Shown: positions 50,566 to 59,592, counted from the stretch's first letter. The stretch is DNA of 64,000 nt from an uncultured Bacillaceae bacterium (GCA_937934645.1 CALGYZ010000021.1:28899-92898); one strand, 5' to 3'. Notes: generated from the letters alone by a model not told the origin. Numbers and translations are program-made.

Positions 50566-51729
50566 ATGAGAAATTTCATGTATCACAATCCGGTAACATT
50601 ATTTTTCGGCCGGGGACAGGCAGAACAGCTCCGCAAAGAAGTGCCAAAATACGGAAAAAAAGTGCTGCTTGTTTACGGTGGAGGAAGCATAAAAAGGAAT
50701 GGTTTGTATGACGAGGTCGTTTCGCTTTTGCAGGAGACTGGTGCGGAAATATTCGAACTCGGTGGTGTGGAACCAAATCCGAGGGTATCAACGGCCAGAA
50801 AAGGCGTGGAAATCTGCAAGAAAGAAGGTATTGACTTCCTGCTTGCTGTCGGCGGCGGCAGTGTCATTGACTGCACGAAATTAATTGCCGCTGGAAGCAA
50901 ATATGACGGTGACCCGTGGGACATTGTCACGAAAAAAACCAGGGTTACAGATGCGCTTCCTTATGGCACCGTATTAACACTGGCGGCTACCGGATCGGAA
51001 ATGAATGCAGGATCCGTCATCACCAATGAAGAAACAAAAGAAAAACTTGGCTGGGGATCACGTCACGTTTTTCCGAAATTCTCCATTTTGGATCCGGTAA
51101 ATACATTTACAGTACCGAAAGATCAAACCGTTTACGGAATTGTAGATATTATGGCACATGTATTCGAACATTATTTTCATCCGGAGCAAAACACCCCACT
51201 TCAGGACCGGATGTGTGAATCCATATTGCAGACAGTCATTGAAACGGCACCGAAACTCATCGAGGATTTAGAAAATTACGCATACAGGGAAACGATTTTG
51301 TATTGCGGAACGATGGCATTGAACGGAATGGTTTCCATGGGACTCCGCGGTGATTGGGGAACCCATGAGCTGGAACATCCGTTATCCGCCATTTATGATA
51401 TTCCTCACGGCGGCGGCATGGCAATTTTGTTCCCAAACTGGATGAAACATAGCATTTCTGCAAATCCGGAGCGTTTTAAACAGCTGGCTGTCCGGGTTTT
51501 CGGTGTGGATCCGGCGGGAAAAACAACGGAAGAAACCGCATTGCTCGGCATAGAAAAATTGCGTGAATTTTGGAACGGGCTCGGGGCACCAAGCCGTTTG
51601 GCTGATTATGGAATTAATGATGTAAATATCGGTGAGCTCACTGACCGGGTTATGGAAAATGAAAACATCGGGAATTTTAAACCATTGACCCGGGAAGATA
51701 TTGAAACGATTTACCGGGCATCATTATAA
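50566..51729 (+). CDS. yugJ: Iron-containing alcohol dehydrogenase (butanol dehydrogenase YugJ/YugK type)
   Basis: 387 residues from the ATG at 50566, six bases after GGGAGGGG; same length as B. subtilis YugJ and YugK. Group III (iron) dehydrogenase: NAD(P) loop GGGSVIDCTKLIAAG (about 95-109), VLTLAATGSEMNAGSVITN (about 140-158), metal ligands in the segment DIMAHVFEHYF (about 197) and HELEHPLSAIYDIPHGGGMAI (about 267-287, ligand His residues). Reduces aldehydes such as butanal with NAD(P)H. Only one copy is present, where B. subtilis has two, so YugJ or YugK cannot be told apart. Confidence 0.9.
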   Translation: MRNFMYHNPVTLFFGRGQAEQLRKEVPKYGKKVLLVYGGGSIKRNGLYDEVVSLLQETGAEIFELGGVEPNPRVSTARKGVEICKKEGIDFLLAVGGGSVIDCTKLIAAGSKYDGDPWDIVTKKTRVTDALPYGTVLTLAATGSEMNAGSVITNEETKEKLGWGSRHVFPKFSILDPVNTFTVPKDQTVYGIVDIMAHVFEHYFHPEQNTPLQDRMCESILQTVIETAPKLIEDLENYAYRETILYCGTMALNGMVSMGLRGDWGTHELEHPLSAIYDIPHGGGMAILFPNWMKHSISANPERFKQLAVRVFGVDPAGKTTEETALLGIEKLREFWNGLGAPSRLADYGINDVNIGELTDRVMENENIGNFKPLTREDIETIYRASL

Positions 51730-51795
51730 CGGTACATAACATTCCGCAATCTCTGCAATGATTTTGAAGAATGTTTACAAATTTGTAGAAAAATA

Positions 51796-51837
51796 TTACC
51801 AATATTTTACTAAAACATTCTATATAATATTGGGTAA
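51796..51837 (+). promoter_or_regulatory. Inverted repeat around a -10 box upstream of pgi
   Basis: TTACCAATATT (51796-51806) and AATATTGGGTAA (51826-51837) pair with one bulged base and surround TATAAT (51823-51828). No good -35. About 100 bases before pgi. Confidence 0.4.
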
Positions 51838-51938
51838 AATATGAAAAGGACTGTATTTTTCCATTACTTGCCATTTTCTCAGCCATCCGTTACATTATTA
51901 GTAACTATTAAGTAAAAATCTGGAGGTCTTCGTACATT

Positions 51939-53285
51939 ATGACGCATATTCAGTTTGACTATTCAAAAGCACTGACATTTTTTAAGGAACATGAATTGAC
52001 TCAAATGCGGGATTTGGTAAAAGTCACGCATCATGTCCTACATGAAGGAACCGGTGCCGGAAGCAATTTCCGGGGGTGGATTGATCATCCGGTTAATTAT
52101 GATAAAGAAGAGTTTTCCCGTATATTGAAAGCCGCAGAAAAAATAAAAAATGACTCCGATGTGCTTCTTGTCATCGGCATCGGTGGTTCATATCTCGGTG
52201 CCCGTGCAGCCATTGAAATGCTAAATCACAGTTTTTATAATACACTGCCGAAAGAAAAACGCGGAACTCCGCAAGTGATTTTTGTAGGCAACAACATCAG
52301 CTCCAGTTATATGCATGATGTAATCGATTTGTTGGATGGTAAAGACTGGTCGATCAACGTCATCTCCAAATCCGGAACGACTACTGAACCGGCTCTTGCC
52401 TTCCGTATTTTCCGCAAACTGCTGGAGGAAAAATACGGAAAAGAAGAAGCACGGAAACGAATCTATGCCACAACGGACCGTTCGAAAGGGGCGTTAAAGA
52501 CACTCGCAACAGAAGAAGGATACGAAACTTTCGTTGTGCCGGATGATATCGGCGGACGTTATTCGGTTCTTACAGCAGTCGGATTGCTTCCGATTGCAGT
52601 CAGCGGTGTAAATATTGATGATATGTTAAGCGGTGCCCGTCAAGCCCGGGAAGATTTGTCAAGCTCCGAACTTAAAGAAAATATCGCTTACCAGTATGCA
52701 GCAATCCGCAATATTCTTTATAATAAAGGAAAAACCATTGAATTGCTCGTAAACTATGAGCCCGGTCTGCAATATTTTGCTGAATGGTGGAAACAACTGT
52801 TTGGGGAAAGTGAAGGAAAAGATCAAAAGGGTATTTTCCCTGCATCTGCCAACTTCTCTACGGATTTGCATTCCCTCGGGCAGTATGTGCAAGAAGGACG
52901 CCGGGATCTGTTTGAAACAGTTCTGAAAGTGAAAAAACCGCGTCACGATATAACGATTGAAGCGGAAGAGCTTGATTTGGACGGATTAAACTATCTGGCA
53001 GGAAAAACTGTCGATTTCGTTAACACGAAGGCCTTTGAAGGAACGGTGCTGGCGCATACCGACGGCGGTGTGCCAAACTTAATTATAACCCTGCCGCAAA
53101 TGGATGCTTATACATTCGGTTATTTGGTATACTTCTTTGAAAAAGCGTGTGCCATGAGTGGTTACTTACTGGGTGTCAACCCGTTCGACCAGCCGGGTGT
53201 TGAAGCATATAAAGTGAATATGTTTGCTTTACTCGGAAAACCCGGATTTGAGGAGAAAAAAGCGGAACTGGAAAAACGTTTATAA
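51939..53285 (+). CDS. pgi: Glucose-6-phosphate isomerase
   Basis: Interconverts glucose-6-phosphate and fructose-6-phosphate in glycolysis. 448 residues, the Gram-positive short type. SIS folds with VIGIGGSYLGARAA (about 70-83), SKSGTTTEPA (about 140), catalytic Glu in the segment QLFGESEGKD (about 287-296), and the C-terminal Lys/His region HTDGGVPNLII and GVNPFDQPGVEAYK (about 412-425). TGGAGGT precedes the ATG. Single gene closed by a strong terminator. Confidence 0.96.
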   Translation: MTHIQFDYSKALTFFKEHELTQMRDLVKVTHHVLHEGTGAGSNFRGWIDHPVNYDKEEFSRILKAAEKIKNDSDVLLVIGIGGSYLGARAAIEMLNHSFYNTLPKEKRGTPQVIFVGNNISSSYMHDVIDLLDGKDWSINVISKSGTTTEPALAFRIFRKLLEEKYGKEEARKRIYATTDRSKGALKTLATEEGYETFVVPDDIGGRYSVLTAVGLLPIAVSGVNIDDMLSGARQAREDLSSSELKENIAYQYAAIRNILYNKGKTIELLVNYEPGLQYFAEWWKQLFGESEGKDQKGIFPASANFSTDLHSLGQYVQEGRRDLFETVLKVKKPRHDITIEAEELDLDGLNYLAGKTVDFVNTKAFEGTVLAHTDGGVPNLIITLPQMDAYTFGYLVYFFEKACAMSGYLLGVNPFDQPGVEAYKVNMFALLGKPGFEEKKAELEKRL

Positions 53286-53294
53286 TCTGAAAAT

Positions 53295-53335
53295 AAAAAA
53301 CCCGGAGCCCTGCAACAGGGTTCCGGGTTTTTTTC
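53295..53335. terminator. Terminator of pgi
   Basis: AAAAAACCCGGAGCCCTG pairs with CAGGGTTCCGGGTTTTTT with one mismatch pair, three-base loop; A run and T run on either side. Confidence 0.9.
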
Positions 53336-53374
53336 AGCTTTGCGCCCGGAGTCTATCCGGGAAACATTGTCTTA

Positions 53375-53992
53375 TTATTTTCCAATAAACATTTGTGTCC
53401 AGTAATGGCCGTCTTTTACATATCCTACACCGATATGGGTAAAGTTTTTATTTAAAATATTTGCCCTGTGTCCCGAACTGTTCATCCATGCATTAACGAC
53501 TTCCTGTGCAGAACGTTGTCCTTTGGCAATATTTTCACCGGCTGACCGGTATTTGATACCGAAATCTTGCATCATTTTAAACGGCGAACCGTAGGTAGGA
53601 CTTGTATGGCTGAAGTAGTTCAGGTCATGCATATCCTGTGATTTAAAACGGGCAACCCTTGCCAGTTCCCAATCTGATTTTAGAGGTGCAAGTCCCGCTT
53701 TCGCCCGTTCTGCATTTACAAGCTTGACAACTTCTTGTTCAACATTGGTCGTATCATTAACCGGAATATTAATTTTTTGTCCCGGATAGATGAGGTCAAT
53801 ATTGGAAATTTGCGGATTTGCGGAAATAATTTCTTGGATCCCCGTTTTTGTTTTAACGGCAATTTTCCAAAGGGTATCCCCGGAAACGACGGTATACGTA
53901 TTTGAACCTGCTCCTAATGCAGCCGCCGGTATGGAAAATAACGGTACAGCCACAATCAAGGAAGCTATTAATTTTTTTGATTTTTTAAACAT
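53375..53992 (-). CDS. Secreted LysM-CAP domain protein (YkwD/SafA-like)
   Basis: 205 residues from ATG 53992 (AAAGGAGG upstream; the open frame before it is not conserved). Signal peptide (about 1-29, cut near ALG-AGS), one LysM domain (about 32-77, YTVVSGDTLWKIAVKTKTG and YPGQKINIP) for peptidoglycan binding, and a CAP/SCP domain (about 85-203) with VNAERAKAGLAPLKSD, YFSHTSPTYGSPF, GENIAKGQRSAQEVVNAWMNSSGHRANIL. Family members are secreted and often linked to spores or cell wall; the activity of the bacterial CAP domain is not established. Confidence 0.9.
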   Translation of the reverse strand: MFKKSKKLIASLIVAVPLFSIPAAALGAGSNTYTVVSGDTLWKIAVKTKTGIQEIISANPQISNIDLIYPGQKINIPVNDTTNVEQEVVKLVNAERAKAGLAPLKSDWELARVARFKSQDMHDLNYFSHTSPTYGSPFKMMQDFGIKYRSAGENIAKGQRSAQEVVNAWMNSSGHRANILNKNFTHIGVGYVKDGHYWTQMFIGK

Positions 53993-54224
53993 GATGTGTC
54001 CTCCTTTGTTGATGAAATCTATTTCTACGATAACGGGTTTTATAGAGGATTTCATTATAAAAAAAATGGAAGAATTTAGACAAAAAGATTACAAATGTAA
54101 TAAAGGAAAGGAGAAGTCTTATTGGATCAAAGTTTTCCATTGTAATATTTGTAACATTACGCAACGGAATGAAAGAAATTTTTCCAGTTAACTTGATAAA
54201 GAGAAGAAAAGAGTGCAATTTTGG

Positions 54225-54266
54225 GAAAAAAAGAAAGTGGGAAACGGAGAATTCTTCCGTTTCCCG
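54225..54266 (-). terminator. Terminator of yugO
   Basis: On the minus strand GGGAAACGGA (54256-54265) pairs with TCCGTTTCCC (54239-54248), followed by ACTTTCTTTTTTT. Confidence 0.85.
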
Positions 54267-54301
54267 CAGCGAGGGATTACTGTTTTGTTTGTGAAATGGT
54301 T

Positions 54302-55321
54302 TTACTGATTGTTCCCCGGACCAGGCTGTTCATGATGTATGATGAGCAGTTTATCACTTTCTTGTAAAACCTCCTCCCGGTCTGGGGCGATGAATGTTTC
54401 GTTGTTCCGTTGAAAGCCGATTAATATTGATCCGTTTTTCAGGCAATTTTCAGCTGCAGATGCAAAGGTCCGTCCGGACAAATTTTTTCTGTCTAAAAAT
54501 TTAATCTGGACGCCTATCTGCGAATCGACCATATGAAGAAGGGCGGTTGAGACATGGGGGGAAAGCATCGTATGATTCATGACGGAGCTGATGAGTTTGT
54601 TTGATTGGATGATTTCATCCGCGCCGGCCCGTTTGGCATTCAGCATTTGTTCCTTTGTTAAAATTTCTGCGATGCAGTGAACATTCGGTGCCAGTCCTTT
54701 TACAGCAACAATAATTAAAACTGTATTCATATCGGCATGGAATTCCGAACGGGTCGGATCTGCCGTAACGATGATCATCTTCGCTTCTTTAATATGTGCC
54801 TGCAACAACGTTTCATCAGAAAAGGCATGTCCTTTGACAAACATTAAGCGGATATCTTGCGGATCCGGGCTTTCTTCTAAAGATGAATCAATTAGAACGA
54901 CTGGTTGATTCTTGCGAAACTTGCGGATGTTTTGAATTATTCCTTTTGTACGTTCATTCCAGCCGACGATGATGATATGGTCTTTCCAGTACACGCGCAC
55001 CGTTCCTTTCAAAATCGCACCTTGTCTTTTAATCGCCGTGGAAGCAATGGCAACAAAATATGAAGCAACAAGTCCGGCTCCGGAAAAAATTAATAGCATC
55101 GCCGTAAATTTTCCTGCGGTTGTTTCAGGAACGTAATCCCCGTAACCGATTGTTGATGTAGTCACAATTGCCCACCATATACCTTCAAAAAGGGTGGGAA
55201 AAGAACGGGGTTCAAGAATATGAATGACCACACCGAACACGAGCAATATAAATATGACAGCGGCAAGAAGCCGGAGTAAATATGGCAGTTGCATAAAACG
55301 GTGGAAAAGTTGCCGGACCAT
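54302..55321 (-). CDS. yugO: Potassium channel protein YugO
   Basis: 339 residues from ATG 55321 (AAGGAG upstream). Two-span K+ channel: spans at about 14-36 and 72-98 around the selectivity filter STIGYGD (about 56-62), then an RCK domain: TrkA-N (about 113-230, HIIIVGWNERTKGIIQNI) and a TrkA-C part (about 250-335). B. subtilis YugO releases K+ in biofilm electrical signalling. GWNERT differs from the GxGxxG of NAD-binding RCK domains, so another ligand is likely. Downstream of the LysM-CAP gene's promoter region, single gene. Confidence 0.93.
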   Translation of the reverse strand: MVRQLFHRFMQLPYLLRLLAAVIFILLVFGVVIHILEPRSFPTLFEGIWWAIVTTSTIGYGDYVPETTAGKFTAMLLIFSGAGLVASYFVAIASTAIKRQGAILKGTVRVYWKDHIIIVGWNERTKGIIQNIRKFRKNQPVVLIDSSLEESPDPQDIRLMFVKGHAFSDETLLQAHIKEAKMIIVTADPTRSEFHADMNTVLIIVAVKGLAPNVHCIAEILTKEQMLNAKRAGADEIIQSNKLISSVMNHTMLSPHVSTALLHMVDSQIGVQIKFLDRKNLSGRTFASAAENCLKNGSILIGFQRNNETFIAPDREEVLQESDKLLIIHHEQPGPGNNQ

Positions 55322-55563
55322 AAAAAAACTCCTTATATAGTACCTGATTGTTTTTGGGAATTTTCCGGTTTTATCTTTTTGCGGTTTCACCAGAGACCGT
55401 TCTTCTTTAGTATGATCAACGGATAACATAGATAAACATCATATGTTTATAAACGTAAAAAGTTACTGTTCGGTACGGCTGATTGAAAAGTCGTTTACTT
55501 TATTCGGCCGGTACAATAAGATGAAAATATGCGGATTTTTCATACCGGACAGGAGGGAAAGTT

Positions 55564-56490
55564 ATGCATGTCATTGATTTGCACTGTGATGCATTGTGGA
55601 AACTTTCGGAAGCGAAAGGAACGTTATCATTCCGTGACGGGAAGTTATTGGATACAAATTTGGTACGGCTAAAAAAAGGAAAAGTGAAAGCCCAGGCTTT
55701 TGCGATTTTTGTTGATCCGGAAATTAAAAGTGCACAGAAATTCCAGGAAGCACTCAATCAGGTCGATTATTTTTATGAAGAAATACTAGGAAAAAATAAA
55801 GAAATGAAACATATTCGCAAATGGGAAGATTTTGCCAAACTGGAAGACGGGGAAATCGGTGCCTTTTTAACATTGGAAGGCGTGGATGCGGTCGGAAATG
55901 ATTTAGCAAAGCTCCGGACATTATACCGGCTGGGGGTGATGTCGGTCGGACTGACATGGAATTTTGCCAATTTGGCGGCCGACGGTGTAGAAGAACCAAG
56001 GGGAGGCGGCCTGACCAATTTTGGTAAAGAAATCGTCCGGTTAAATAATGAACGGAAAGTGTTTACCGATGTTTCCCATTTATCGGAACGGGGATTTTGG
56101 GATGTCATGGAATTGGCTGATTATCCGATTGCCAGTCACTCGAACGCAAAAGCGATTTGTCCGCATCCGCGGAACCTTTCCGATGAACAGATCAAGGCGC
56201 TATTTGCTAAAGGTGGAATGATCCATGTTGTATACCATCCGCCGTTTATTACCGGCAATGATAAAGCAACGATTGATGATTTAATCAAGCATATTGATCA
56301 TTTATGTTCGTTAGGCGGGGCCGATCAGATCGGTCTCGGCTCGGATTTTGACGGTATTGAAAAAAAAGTGCAGGGACTGGAACATGCAGGAATGACCCAA
56401 AATCTCATTTCCGTTTTGCTAAAGTATTACAAAGAAGATATTGTCAAAGGTTTTGCTTACCAAAACTTTTTAAACCATTTGCCGCAATAA
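55564..56490 (+). CDS. Membrane-dipeptidase-like zinc peptidase (M19)
   Basis: 308 residues, renal-dipeptidase family. Zinc ligands visible: HCD (His7 and Asp9 in DLHCDALWK), Glu in LTLEGVDA (about 104), His in SHSNAKAI (about 178-181) and Asp in GLGSDFDGIE (about 254). Cleaves dipeptides, often with D-residues in the second position. No signal peptide, so probably cytosolic. GGAGGGAAAG precedes the ATG. Isolated gene; weak terminator follows. Confidence 0.92.
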   Translation: MHVIDLHCDALWKLSEAKGTLSFRDGKLLDTNLVRLKKGKVKAQAFAIFVDPEIKSAQKFQEALNQVDYFYEEILGKNKEMKHIRKWEDFAKLEDGEIGAFLTLEGVDAVGNDLAKLRTLYRLGVMSVGLTWNFANLAADGVEEPRGGGLTNFGKEIVRLNNERKVFTDVSHLSERGFWDVMELADYPIASHSNAKAICPHPRNLSDEQIKALFAKGGMIHVVYHPPFITGNDKATIDDLIKHIDHLCSLGGADQIGLGSDFDGIEKKVQGLEHAGMTQNLISVLLKYYKEDIVKGFAYQNFLNHLPQ

Positions 56491-56506
56491 TTTTTTAAAA
56501 ATAACA

Positions 56507-56538
56507 AGGCCGCAGGAATAATCCGGCGGCCGGTATTT
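56507..56538. terminator. Possible terminator after the dipeptidase gene
   Basis: GGCCGC and GCGGCC pair across a 12-base loop; followed by GGTATTTTAT. Weak T run; lies between convergent genes. Confidence 0.4.
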
Positions 56539-56543
56539 TATCA

Positions 56544-57059
56544 TTATTTTTCTAACAGTGCCAAGCATTCGCGGTTAAAGGCCGGTAAATCATCCGGTAC
56601 ACGGCTGGTTACCAGCTGGTTTCCGCAAACGACAACTTCCTGGTCTACATAGTCAGCTCCGGCGTATTCCATATCAACCCGGATTGATTTATATCCTGTT
56701 GCTTTCCGTCCTTCCAGGGATTTTGCCGTAATTAACAGCTGGGGACCGTGGCAAATGGCAAAGACCGGCTTTTTGGCGTCCATAAATGCTTTGGCAAATG
56801 TAACAAAGCGGTCATCATCCCTTAAAAGATCCGGTGAAAATCCACCGGGGATTAAAAGGGCATCAAAATCTTCCGGTTTGACATCATCAATAGATGCATC
56901 CACTTGTACTTTTTCCCCGTGCTTTCCGGTGATTGTTTTCCCCTTTTCTTTTTCTATGACGCTTACCTCATGTCCGGCATCTTTGAAAGCTTTCGCCGGT
57001 GATGTATATTCCGTATCTTCAAACAGGTCTGTCATTACAACAGCAACTTTTTTTCCCAC
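56544..57059 (-). CDS. DJ-1/PfpI family protein (YfkM/YraA-like)
   Basis: 171 residues, class I glutamine-amidotransferase-like fold. Nucleophile elbow FAICHGPQ (Cys about 102), Glu of LFEDTEY (about 12-18) and His next to the Cys are the DJ-1/PfpI triad. Family members act as general stress proteins, with proposed deglycase or glyoxalase activity that is disputed. The start MGKKVAVVMTDLFEDTEYTSP is like B. subtilis YfkM (general stress protein 18). AGGTGATAAAAAA precedes the ATG. Confidence 0.9.
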   Translation of the reverse strand: MGKKVAVVMTDLFEDTEYTSPAKAFKDAGHEVSVIEKEKGKTITGKHGEKVQVDASIDDVKPEDFDALLIPGGFSPDLLRDDDRFVTFAKAFMDAKKPVFAICHGPQLLITAKSLEGRKATGYKSIRVDMEYAGADYVDQEVVVCGNQLVTSRVPDDLPAFNRECLALLEK

Positions 57060-57260
57060 TTTTTTATCACCTCAGAACCATTTTACATAACCCAGCATTC
57101 ACAGTCAAATAATGGGAATTCAATACCGGAATTTTTTCTTTCAAAAGTATTGCCGTAAAAGAAAAAGGTATTTTTTACTACGTTTTTTTTATTTCCCCCC
57201 GTGTGATAAAATGGAATGGGTAAAAAGTTTTATAAAAATTTATTAAGGAGAGAGCCTAAA

Positions 57261-58013
57261 ATGTCAGTAGAAGGAAACAAGCGACCGTTTCATCTGCTCC
57301 GGAAGTTTTGGGGGATCTTTGCCGTCATTGCCATAGCATTTGGTTTAAGCGGCTGCGGTGAATCATCAGATCAAACGGACAAGCCGGAGACATCTGTTGA
57401 GACCGGTGGGGAAAAAACCGGGGAAGGAAAAGACGCAAAGGCCGAAAAAGAAGTCGAGGAAGAAGAGACCGTTGAAATCCCGTATATTGAACCGCATGCA
57501 TTATCCGGTTCCGGTGATACTGTAACGGATGCAATTGATTTGCAACCTGGGTTCATTGTATTGGATGCCAATCATAGCGGTTCAAGAAATTTCATTGTGA
57601 AATTGTATGATCCAAACGGGAATCCGACGGAACTTATGATCAATCATATTGGCAATTATAATGGAAAAACCTTTGCATTAATCGAACAGACGGGCAGTTA
57701 CCGGTTTGAAATTACTGCCGATGGAAATTGGGATTTGATAGTTGATCAAAATATACCGGAAGATCCGGAAACCGGTCCGGTCAGCGGCAAGGGTGATGAT
57801 GTCCGGTTTATTAAACTTGAACCCGGCAGTTATGTGGTCAACGGATCCCATGACGGAGAACGGAATTTTATCGTGAAAGTGAACGGAAAGAATTTGTTGT
57901 TTAACGAGATCGGTTCATATGAAGGAAGTAAAATACAAGGCGTTAAAGATTCCGGAATTTATGCTGTATCTGTAAAAGCGGACGGAAACTGGACAATTGA
58001 GTTTACAGAATAA
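57261..58013 (+). CDS. Lipoprotein with two tandem beta repeats
   Basis: 250 residues from ATG 57261 (AAGGAGAG upstream). Membrane-spanning signal with lipobox GLSGC (Cys32), an acidic linker rich in E, K and G (about 35-88), then two repeats of about 75-80 residues: the first (about 95-175) and the second (about 180-250) share GxGDxV, PGxxVxxxxHxGxRNFIVK, INxIGxYxGK and GxYxxxxxADGNWxxxxxQ-type blocks. Each looks like a small beta-sandwich. I do not know the family; surface-anchored binding role is inference. Followed by a terminator. Confidence 0.8.
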   Translation: MSVEGNKRPFHLLRKFWGIFAVIAIAFGLSGCGESSDQTDKPETSVETGGEKTGEGKDAKAEKEVEEEETVEIPYIEPHALSGSGDTVTDAIDLQPGFIVLDANHSGSRNFIVKLYDPNGNPTELMINHIGNYNGKTFALIEQTGSYRFEITADGNWDLIVDQNIPEDPETGPVSGKGDDVRFIKLEPGSYVVNGSHDGERNFIVKVNGKNLLFNEIGSYEGSKIQGVKDSGIYAVSVKADGNWTIEFTE

Positions 58014-58014
58014 A

Positions 58015-58038
58015 GGGAGGAATTTTCCTCTTTTTTTA
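58015..58038 (+). terminator. Terminator of the repeat lipoprotein gene
   Basis: GAGGAA (58017-58022) and TTCCTC (58025-58030) with a two-base loop, then T8. Confidence 0.7.
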
Positions 58039-58085
58039 ATCATGAGAATGACCAATGTTCTACTGTATTACCATCAGAATCCATT

Positions 58086-58125
58086 AAAAAAGCAAGCGGA
58101 AAGAATCAGGACCTCCGCTCGCTTT
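58086..58125 (-). terminator. Terminator of the KamA-like gene
   Basis: On the minus strand AGCGGA and TCCGCT with flanking GC/GC pairs form the stem (about 58092-58122), followed by TTTTTT. Confidence 0.7.
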
Positions 58126-58142
58126 ATTGTAAATCGCTTTCT

Positions 58143-59258
58143 TTAACTTGTAGTTACCAGTGCTTCTTCTTTCCAATATTTCTCATTACCCGGCAAGTCA
58201 TCGAACCAGGCTGCATCTTTCGGACAGTCAAGTACCATGAATTCACCGTACTTTCCGTGTTTTGCCTGGTGATATTTTAAATACGCCTTACCGTCTTTAA
58301 TCGCTAAAATTTCAATTTTACCGGATTTATGGCTCATGACCAGGCGGACACGTTTACCAAGGCCAGAAGTTTTCGCTTTTGCCTCTTCAACAATATTGTA
58401 TACCTCTTCAAGGGTCAGAACAAAGTCGTTGTTTCCGGCTACCGGGCGGTTAACGAAGAAATAATACGGTGTAACACCTGCCCATGATAACTTATCGAGC
58501 AATTCGCCGAGAACATCCGGATCATCATTTATTCCTTTCAATACCGGTGTCTGGTTAACGACAATTACTCCGGCGTCATGAAGCGCTTGCACAGCTCTTC
58601 TGGCTTCGTCGGTTATTTCTCTCGGATGGTTGAAGTGGGCCATGACGTAAATTCGTTTTTCCGGAGTGGAGTATTTTGAAAGCATGGATAATAATTTTTC
58701 ATCTTCATAAATTCTCATCGGATAGTAGGCGGGCAGTTTGGAACCGAGACGGATAATTTTCACATGGTCAATTTCTCTGAGGCGGCTGATGATGCTTTCA
58801 AGTCTTCTGGTTGATAAGATGAGGGAGTCTCCGCCGGTTAACAGCACGTTATTAATTTCCGGATGCTGTTTAATATACTCAATGCCCGGTGTCGGATCGG
58901 GATGGGTTTCTTTTACGTCATCCCTGAAAATCCGTTTTCTAAAGCAGAACCGGCAATAACCGCCGCATACTTCCGCAACGAGCAACAAAGCGGTTGTTTT
59001 ATATTTATGCTGACAACCCGGAACGACATAGTTTGATGCTTCGTCACTTGCATCCCAGGCACCGTACTCTTTTAATTCCCCTTCACTCGGGATAATGATT
59101 CTTTTTATCGGATCATTGGGATCATCCCAATTGATTAGGCTTAAGTAATAATCATTCGTACGGAATTCAAACATATTCGTAATCGGTCTGATTTTCTCTT
59201 TCTCTTCTTCGGTTAATTGCTCAACCTGGTCAATTCTTGTAATAAATTTTACACTCAT
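58143..59258 (-). CDS. KamA-family radical SAM aminomutase-like protein
   Basis: 371 residues, about 100 shorter than classical lysine 2,3-aminomutase. Radical SAM cluster motif CGGYCRFCF (Cys98, Cys102, Cys105) and SAM-binding LLTGGDSL (about 139-146). A likely PLP lysine is Lys314 in SGKIEIL. The two Asp residues that bind substrate lysine in the clostridial enzyme (Asp293 and Asp330) fall where this protein has Asn270 (FFVN) and Met308/Ser309 (LVMSH), and the DAPGGGGK motif is absent. So it is a radical SAM and PLP enzyme, but lysine is an unlikely substrate. GGAGGAG precedes the ATG. Upstream lies an 11-bp dyad (59315-59345). Confidence 0.85.
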   Translation of the reverse strand: MSVKFITRIDQVEQLTEEEKEKIRPITNMFEFRTNDYYLSLINWDDPNDPIKRIIIPSEGELKEYGAWDASDEASNYVVPGCQHKYKTTALLLVAEVCGGYCRFCFRKRIFRDDVKETHPDPTPGIEYIKQHPEINNVLLTGGDSLILSTRRLESIISRLREIDHVKIIRLGSKLPAYYPMRIYEDEKLLSMLSKYSTPEKRIYVMAHFNHPREITDEARRAVQALHDAGVIVVNQTPVLKGINDDPDVLGELLDKLSWAGVTPYYFFVNRPVAGNNDFVLTLEEVYNIVEEAKAKTSGLGKRVRLVMSHKSGKIEILAIKDGKAYLKYHQAKHGKYGEFMVLDCPKDAAWFDDLPGNEKYWKEEALVTTS

Positions 59259-59570
59259 GTCACACTCTCCTCCTTATGCGATGATAATATTATTGTAACA
59301 GGAGAAACTATTGAAAACTTGAAAGTTCACAAATCTTTCAAGTTTCCAGCAAGTTTTCCTGTTTTTCTGCTAAAAAGTTTACAAAAGGAGAGACAGTTTC
59401 TATTTTAATCATAAACTGAAAAAATTGCAAAAATTTATTATAAGTTGTAAAAATAATGAGAATTTTGTAATGGAAAAATGATTTGGAAGAGAAATTATGG
59501 GATGTTTCTTTTGTTCTGCATTACTAAGGATTGGGGATGATGGGAGCATAGGGAAGTTGAACAGTGAAAA
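59259..59570. other. Gap upstream of the KamA-like gene
   Basis: 312 A/T-rich bases without a convincing gene. Its main feature is the perfect dyad at 59315-59345; the rest shows no tRNA, terminator or repeat. Confidence 0.5.
59315..59345 (-). promoter_or_regulatory. 11-bp inverted repeat upstream of the KamA-like gene
   Basis: AAACTTGAAAG (59315-59325) and CTTTCAAGTTT (59335-59345) are perfect arms around TTCACAAAT. About 60-85 bases before the start codon; possible operator. No T run follows. Confidence 0.5.
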
Positions 59571-59592
59571 GGACCGGTTGGACCGGTCCGGT
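59568..59592 (-). terminator. Terminator of the glycine-zipper gene
   Basis: GGACCGGT (59571-59578) and ACCGGTCC (59582-59589), three-base loop; TTTTC follows on the minus strand. Confidence 0.65.

Noticed and set aside
53790..54191. Open frame of 133 codons on the plus strand
   Set aside because: Mostly opposite the LysM-CAP gene and running into an A/T-rich spacer; no ribosome site.
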